Shown: positions 58,757-64,000 of the stretch, piece by piece
Layout: every line of letters starts with the position of its first letter
Numbering within the stretch: position 1 is the first letter of the stretch
Source of the DNA: Treponema sp.
GTDB taxonomy: Bacteria; Spirochaetota; Spirochaetia; Treponematales; Breznakiellaceae
Assembly: GCA_031256445.1 (NCBI GenBank)
Contig: JAIRQN010000106.1
Location: 31,897 to 95,896, forward strand
Length of the DNA: 64,000 nt
Direction of reading: 5' to 3'
Notes under the pieces: model-generated
The model's input: only the letters and a program-made list of their open reading frames with translations
What the model was told of the DNA's origin: nothing
Databases searched by the model: none
Translations under genes and position numbers: made by a program

Positions 58757-59575
58757 ATGAAAAAAATTTTTTTTACCCTTCTGTCTTTGTTGATCCTTGG
58801 CGGCTGCGGTTTTTTCTTTGGCTGGGCTCAATTAAATGTACCGCAAGGGTCTTTCGGCGTAATCAGCTCAAAAACGCATGGATTTGACGATAAACTGGTT
58901 CAATCCGGGGAGTTTCGCTGGTTATGGTATAAATTAATACCTACAAATGTGCGTATTTCCATCTTCAAGCCGGAGCCGCAAAAATTTTCAATGAATATCA
59001 AAAATTCCCTGCCTTCCGGGAGCGCGTATGCCTCTTTCGCAGGGCTTTCTTCGATGGATTTTTTATGGGAATTCAAAGCGGAATTGGCCTTTCAGCTTAA
59101 CCCTGAAAAATTAATACAGTTGGTCTCCAAAAACAACATCACAGATCAGAAAGAATTGGATAACTACTTAAATGATACCGCAAAAAAAATAGAAGCGGTA
59201 ATACTTCGCGTAATGTCCTCTGATGAAACTGATAATGCGCGTCTTGAAAATCTGCTTGAAGGGAAAAAAGATATTGAGCTTGAAAATGAAATTGCGTCTC
59301 TTTTCCCGGAGATTAGAGATTTTTCGTTCATTATTGAATCGGCGCAATTTCCGGATTTCGCGTTATACAGGCAGGTTCGCCTGTTATATGATGAGTTTTT
59401 AACCAAACAGCGCGAAGTTGTTACGACTACTTTCGGAAAAAGCGCGGAAAACCGCATCGCGGCCCAGCTTCGTTTTGACGAGCTGGATCGTTACGGTGAA
59501 TTGCTTACAAAATACCCAATTCTGCTGGATTACATAGCTCTTGAGCAGAAAATAAATTTAAAAGCCAATGATTAA
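58757..59575 (+). CDS. Putative lipoprotein with SPFH/prohibitin-like features
   Basis: Lipobox-like LGGC; VPQGSFGVISSKTHGFDDKLVQSGEFRWLWYKLIPTNVRISIFKPEP resembles the N-terminal SPFH pattern; helical C-terminus. Confidence 0.5.
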   Translation: MKKIFFTLLSLLILGGCGFFFGWAQLNVPQGSFGVISSKTHGFDDKLVQSGEFRWLWYKLIPTNVRISIFKPEPQKFSMNIKNSLPSGSAYASFAGLSSMDFLWEFKAELAFQLNPEKLIQLVSKNNITDQKELDNYLNDTAKKIEAVILRVMSSDETDNARLENLLEGKKDIELENEIASLFPEIRDFSFIIESAQFPDFALYRQVRLLYDEFLTKQREVVTTTFGKSAENRIAAQLRFDELDRYGELLTKYPILLDYIALEQKINLKAND

Positions 59576-59635
59576 CCGGAGTAACCCCTGTGCAGGTCTG
59601 TTTGTTCTTCATAAATAATAGAAGGAGTTTTTTTA

Positions 59636-60265
59636 ATGCATAAAACCAGAACTATACTCATTATACTGCTGTTGTGTCTGCCGTTTCTTCTATATGCCCA
59701 GAATGATGATTCAAACAATAACGATCCTTCGCGCGAGACAGACTGGGATGATTTTCAAACAGAGCTGTATTCATTCGGAGATCAAACATTTATTATATCT
59801 CTGGGAACGGTATTCCCCGTACTCTTTATGAATAAAGGCGTTCCCATAGAACATAATTTTAACCCTCCGGTTGGAGGCGCCGGTTCTCTTATTTATAATT
59901 TTTACCTTAACTCCCGTTTTTTTATCGGCGGCGAGCTAAACGGCATATTTCTGGCTACCATTGCCAGGGAAACAGCCTATATTATCCCTTTGGGGCTAAG
60001 GGCAGGTTTTCAGTTTATATTATGGCGTTTTGAATTCCCCATTACGCTGACTCTTGGAATGACATGGCATCGTTATCTTGATTACAGATATTTCGGTTTT
60101 TACATGAAAGGCGGAGGGGCGGTTTATTACAGATTTAATCCCGAATGGTCTTTCGGAGTTACAGGCAATTGGTGCTGGTTCCCGGAAATAGGGACAGAGA
60201 ACAGAAACGAAGATGTTCACGGAAATATAGTAGAGCTAACGCTTTCCGCGCGTTATCATTTTTAG
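59636..60265 (+). CDS. Putative outer-membrane beta-barrel-like protein
   Basis: Signal peptide MHKTRTILIILLLCLPFLLYAQ; alternating hydrophobic strands ending in a terminal aromatic (LSARYHF). Confidence 0.55.
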   Translation: MHKTRTILIILLLCLPFLLYAQNDDSNNNDPSRETDWDDFQTELYSFGDQTFIISLGTVFPVLFMNKGVPIEHNFNPPVGGAGSLIYNFYLNSRFFIGGELNGIFLATIARETAYIIPLGLRAGFQFILWRFEFPITLTLGMTWHRYLDYRYFGFYMKGGGAVYYRFNPEWSFGVTGNWCWFPEIGTENRNEDVHGNIVELTLSARYHF

Positions 60266-60281
60266 TGAGTGGAACAAATAT

Positions 60282-61565
60282 ATGAAAAGAAATATTATTT
60301 TTAACTGTTTTTTTGCAATAATGGTTTTTTTCCTTGCGTCATGCAATGATCCTGTGTTCTATGTCATTTCAACGGATGTAAGGCCTTTGGAACCCATAAT
60401 AAAAGGAGTGCCTACCAATTTCGCGGTTTATGACGGCGCGCTGTACGTCGCTTCAGGCAGAGTTCTTTATAAATACTGGAATAATAACCCGGATGATACG
60501 AATAATCCTGCTATATGGTACGGCGGCGAAAGCGTGTCAGCGGTTCCGCAGCCGGCTGTCCCTGGCGGAGGAAGCATAATTCAAATCGCGTCAACAGGGA
60601 ACTATCTGTACGCGCTTTGCTTTTCAGATTCCGGCGGCGGCAGTTCGGCCAGGTCTATTTTACAGCGGTATAACGGCGCTGAATGGGAAGAACTGAACGT
60701 GGAAACCGGGGTAATAATGCTTAATATATTCGCCGCCAATGATTATATATTTATCAAGACGCAGATCCCGGGAGGAGGATTCCGGGTAATGTATGCGGCT
60801 GGAACCGTATCTGCCGGTACCGCGATAATGCCTCTAATGCTGAATAACGAACCGTTCGAAGGAAATATAACCGGAGCCGTTTTTGACGGATCAAATTACT
60901 ATATCTGTACAAGCCAGGGTATTTTTAAAGCGCCGAACCCTGCCTCGGGCGTAACAATAATTTACAGGGATGATTCACCCGGAATTCAATTTATTGGCAT
61001 GATAAACCTTGAAACAGCCAATAATATCATCGCACTTATCACGCGCGGTACCAGTTCGCAAGGCGCAAGATTATACCTGCTTCAGGATGATAATCTCACA
61101 CTTGCAAAAGTAGACGCTACTACAGATATCTCATTGGGAAACCGCATTGCTACAGGAGCGCTTGCTATTTACAGAACCGCCGGCGATCAAAAGCTCCTTC
61201 TTGCAGGAAGGCAGGACAGGCTGAATTACATAGCCGAATCCGGTTTTTCATACGGTTATCTTGAACTTGAGATAGACAGCAACGGCATTAAAACAGAAAC
61301 CAGCGATGACGGAGTAACAAAAAACAAGAATTTTGTTGAACCGGGCAGGAACAGTCCAAGTACAGTCGGTACGGAAAATGTAGAAAGATACACTTTCAGA
61401 TCTACAATCGGGAAGCATCCTGTAAACTACCTTTTCCAGGCGCCGTCAGATATAGACAGGGAAATGATACTTTTTGCGTCAACCCAGAAAAACGGCGTAT
61501 GGTCATACCGTGACCGCAGCGGGAAAGGACAATGGAACGCCGAAGATAACAAACTCCCGCGATAA
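60282..61565 (+). CDS. Putative lipoprotein, beta-propeller-like
   Basis: Lipobox FLASC; repeated short strand pattern (FAVYDGALYVASGRVLYKYW; IQIASTGNYLYALCFSD; AVFDGSNYYICTSQGIFKA). Confidence 0.55.
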   Translation: MKRNIIFNCFFAIMVFFLASCNDPVFYVISTDVRPLEPIIKGVPTNFAVYDGALYVASGRVLYKYWNNNPDDTNNPAIWYGGESVSAVPQPAVPGGGSIIQIASTGNYLYALCFSDSGGGSSARSILQRYNGAEWEELNVETGVIMLNIFAANDYIFIKTQIPGGGFRVMYAAGTVSAGTAIMPLMLNNEPFEGNITGAVFDGSNYYICTSQGIFKAPNPASGVTIIYRDDSPGIQFIGMINLETANNIIALITRGTSSQGARLYLLQDDNLTLAKVDATTDISLGNRIATGALAIYRTAGDQKLLLAGRQDRLNYIAESGFSYGYLELEIDSNGIKTETSDDGVTKNKNFVEPGRNSPSTVGTENVERYTFRSTIGKHPVNYLFQAPSDIDREMILFASTQKNGVWSYRDRSGKGQWNAEDNKLPR

Positions 61566-61613
61566 CAGGTAGCCGCGTTTACCAATCCTGTTTAATATTG
61601 ATTACATACAGCT

Positions 61614-63848
61614 ATGGATGAACTTTTTACATCAAAAAAAGAGTCAGGATCGAGTCCTCTTGCCGACAGAATGCGTCCGCGTTTTCTGGAAGACATGGTC
61701 GGCCAGGATCATATTGTAGGGCAAGGAAGGCTCCTGCGCCGGGCAATCCAGGCGGACCGTCTTTCGTCAATTATCCTCTACGGGCCGCCTGGAACGGGAA
61801 AAACAAGCCTCGCGGCAGTAATCGCCAACACAACAAGAGCCTCATTTGAAAAACTCAACGCGGTTCTTTCCGGCGTCAAGGATATCCGCGAAGTAATTGA
61901 CCGCGCCGATGAGCGCTTCAGGTTATACAGTAAAAGAACAATCCTTTTTGTAGACGAAGTTCACCGCTGGAACAAGGCCCAGCAGGACGCCCTTCTTCCC
62001 TGGGTGGAAAACGGCACTGTTATCCTTGTCGGCGCGACAACTGAAAATCCTTTTTTTGAAGTAAACCGCGCTCTTGTAAGCCGCAGCCGTATTTTCCAGT
62101 TAAAACCGCTGACAGACGCCGATCTGGTTGAAGCGGCGCGGCGCACGTTCGCCGATAAGGAACGCGGATACGGAAACTGGAATGTTAAATTCGAAGAAGG
62201 CGCGCTGGAACATCTTGTTGAAGTTTCCGGAGGGGATGTCCGGTGCCTGCTTAACGCGATAGAACTGGCTGTGGAAACCAGCGTCACTCCGTGGCCTCCC
62301 TCCGCAGGCTGCGATCTGCTGATTTCAATGGAAGCCGCCGAAGAGAGCATCCAGCGCCGCGCGCTTCTTTATGACCGGGACGGCGATTACCATTTTGATA
62401 CCATCAGCGCGTTTATAAAAAGCGTCCGCGGCAGCGATCCTGACGCGGCTCTGTACTGGCTCGCGAAAATGATACGCGCGGGCGAAGACCCAAAGTTCAT
62501 TTTCAGGCGGATGATAATACTGGCAAGCGAAGATGTCGGTCTTGCCGACCCGATGGCGCTTTCCGTTGTTATCTCCTGCGCACAGGCTTTCGAGCGGATA
62601 GGTTTTCCGGAAGGAAACTTTCCTCTTTCCCACGCCTGCCTTTACCTTGCTACAGCCCCAAAATCCAACACTACGCTGGCTTTTTTTGACGCTCTTAAGG
62701 AAGTTGAACGGGAAGACGCCGAAGTTCCCAATCATTTAAGAGACGCAAGCCGTGACGGCGAAGGTTTTGGACATGGCGAAGGCTATGTTTATCCGCATGC
62801 TTACAGGGATCATTGGGCAGCTCAGCAGTACCTGCCCAGCGCTTTAAAAGGCAGGACATTTTATACGCCTTCAATAATCGGATATGAGGGGAAAATTCGG
62901 GAAGACGCGCTTCAAAAACGGGAATTACAGGCAGCAATTGTATTCGGCACTCCCGAAAAAGAGGAATTTTTAACATGGTCTGCGGCAGCAAAAGGAAGAG
63001 AAGGCTGGTATAAACGCATGGAATCTGGAAGAAGCGCGCTTTTATTGAATGACCGTAATGTCATTTTTGACGCAGCACAGCCGGCGCGCCACGACCGCGT
63101 ACTTGTCCCTTTAGCGAATGACGGGCTGTTGTTATGGGAAAGCATGCGCCGCTGTCCGGAAGGTTTAACCGCCTCTGTTGTCAGCGCTCCGGCCGCAAAA
63201 GACGCTCTTTTACGCTATGCCGCGGTACTGGACGCAAACGTCCTTAATGAAGCGGAAAAACCCCAGATTGCCGTCTCACAGGAAATACTTCCTTCTTCTG
63301 AACAATGCGATGAATGGTTTTCCTGCTCAAAATTCGACCATATACTGCTTCGCTGCTGGCGTCTTGCCGCCGAACCTGCATTTCTGGCATCCGCCGCAAA
63401 GCCGCTGCTTGCCAAAAACGGAAATTTTATCCTGTTCTTCTCTCCTCCATCCCTGGGAGAGCGGTTATCCCGGATTATAAAAAATGAGTGTACAAATGAA
63501 AATATCAGTAATAAGGAAATTTCTGCGCTTGAGCAAGCCGAAGAAGCATTTTTTCAGGATACCGGCTCGTTAAAATTGTGGGATTTAAGCAATATCAGCG
63601 CTGTTTTTGATGAGCAAGGATTTAAGCATGATTACCGGCTGCTCGAACAAAAAGAAGAACGATTAATTTCCGGGAAAGACCTATCCTCCTGGTTCAATAT
63701 TGAGCAATCCCGGTGGGGCGCTTTTATGGCGGATAATTTGAAAAAAGCTGAGTTAAAAATGATAGAAAACGCTTTACGGGGAAGAATAGCCAAAGGCCCT
63801 GTTTTTTGGCGCTGGAAATCCGTATGTTTGAAAGCTTCAATAGGTTGA
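61614..63848 (+). CDS. rarA: RarA/MgsA AAA+ ATPase with C-terminal extension of about 290 aa
   Basis: LADRMRPRFLEDMVGQDHIVGQGRLL; YGPPGTGKTSLAAVIA; FVDEVHRWNKAQQDALLPWVENGTVILVGATTENPFFEVNRALVSR; extends to 744 aa where canonical RarA is about 430-450 aa. Confidence 0.93.
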   Translation: MDELFTSKKESGSSPLADRMRPRFLEDMVGQDHIVGQGRLLRRAIQADRLSSIILYGPPGTGKTSLAAVIANTTRASFEKLNAVLSGVKDIREVIDRADERFRLYSKRTILFVDEVHRWNKAQQDALLPWVENGTVILVGATTENPFFEVNRALVSRSRIFQLKPLTDADLVEAARRTFADKERGYGNWNVKFEEGALEHLVEVSGGDVRCLLNAIELAVETSVTPWPPSAGCDLLISMEAAEESIQRRALLYDRDGDYHFDTISAFIKSVRGSDPDAALYWLAKMIRAGEDPKFIFRRMIILASEDVGLADPMALSVVISCAQAFERIGFPEGNFPLSHACLYLATAPKSNTTLAFFDALKEVEREDAEVPNHLRDASRDGEGFGHGEGYVYPHAYRDHWAAQQYLPSALKGRTFYTPSIIGYEGKIREDALQKRELQAAIVFGTPEKEEFLTWSAAAKGREGWYKRMESGRSALLLNDRNVIFDAAQPARHDRVLVPLANDGLLLWESMRRCPEGLTASVVSAPAAKDALLRYAAVLDANVLNEAEKPQIAVSQEILPSSEQCDEWFSCSKFDHILLRCWRLAAEPAFLASAAKPLLAKNGNFILFFSPPSLGERLSRIIKNECTNENISNKEISALEQAEEAFFQDTGSLKLWDLSNISAVFDEQGFKHDYRLLEQKEERLISGKDLSSWFNIEQSRWGAFMADNLKKAELKMIENALRGRIAKGPVFWRWKSVCLKASIG

Positions 63849-63932
63849 TTGACAAGCGAAGTGAGAGTCGTGCCCGAGTAAACTCGGGCACGACCGAACG
63901 AGCGCAGTCACCGAAGGGGTTCATACCCCGCG
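63845..63932 (+). repeat. Dispersed palindromic repeat family B, copy C
   Basis: TTGATTGACAAGCGAAGTGAGAGTCGTGCCCGAGTAAACTCGGGCACGACCGAACGAGCGCAGTCACCGAAGGGGTTCATACCCC; central stem GTCGTGCCCGAGT-AA-ACTCGGGCACGAC has 13-bp arms. Confidence 0.93.
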
Positions 63933-63992
63933 GCTTGCCGCGGAAAGCCAGACCACTTGTAAGTGGTCTGGCGGGTGCAGGGCTTGCCCTGC
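63916..63992. repeat. Series of four short perfect palindromes
   Basis: GGGGT-TCAT-ACCCC; CCGCGGC-TT-GCCGCGG; GCCAGACCACTT-GT-AAGTGGTCTGGC; GCAGGGC-TT-GCCCTGC. Confidence 0.93.
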
Positions 63993-64000
63993 GGTATGAT

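Overview
Gene-dense (roughly 95% coding) chromosomal window from a spirochaete, most likely Treponema-like judging by gene content and protein character; I could not run a database search to confirm taxonomy. Main blocks, left to right: mltG-dnaG-rpoD-zinc-ribbon protein; an RNase P RNA gene on the minus strand; a cell-shape operon mreB-mreC-mreD-mrdA(PBP2)-rodA followed by a TIGR03960/DUF2344-type radical-SAM protein; a minus-strand run with a sigma54 activator, rpsA, cmk, an rluB-like gene, scpB, scpA and recA; prs and dtd; TPR proteins; rpe; a large TPR-GreA fusion and a vWA protein; pyrC-like, comF-like and uraA; mutS-skp-bamA-tamB; hemerythrin; aspS; gnd / LarA-like; aroH; several lipoproteins; rarA with a long C-terminal extension. 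No CRISPR array, phage, transposase or obvious defence system was seen. The only clearly accessory stretch is about 51.09-52.51 kb: a decayed lipoprotein pseudogene set among many large perfect hairpins. A dispersed palindromic repeat family (TTGATTGACAAGCGAAGTGAGAGTCGTG...) occurs at 39.15, 52.18 and 63.85 kb, and two of its three copies supply or abut the stop codon of the upstream gene. These hairpin repeats are the best candidate for something undescribed. Other points worth a second look are a natural GAFTNA variant in the sigma54 activator, the GreA and RarA fusions, and a possible AUU start codon.
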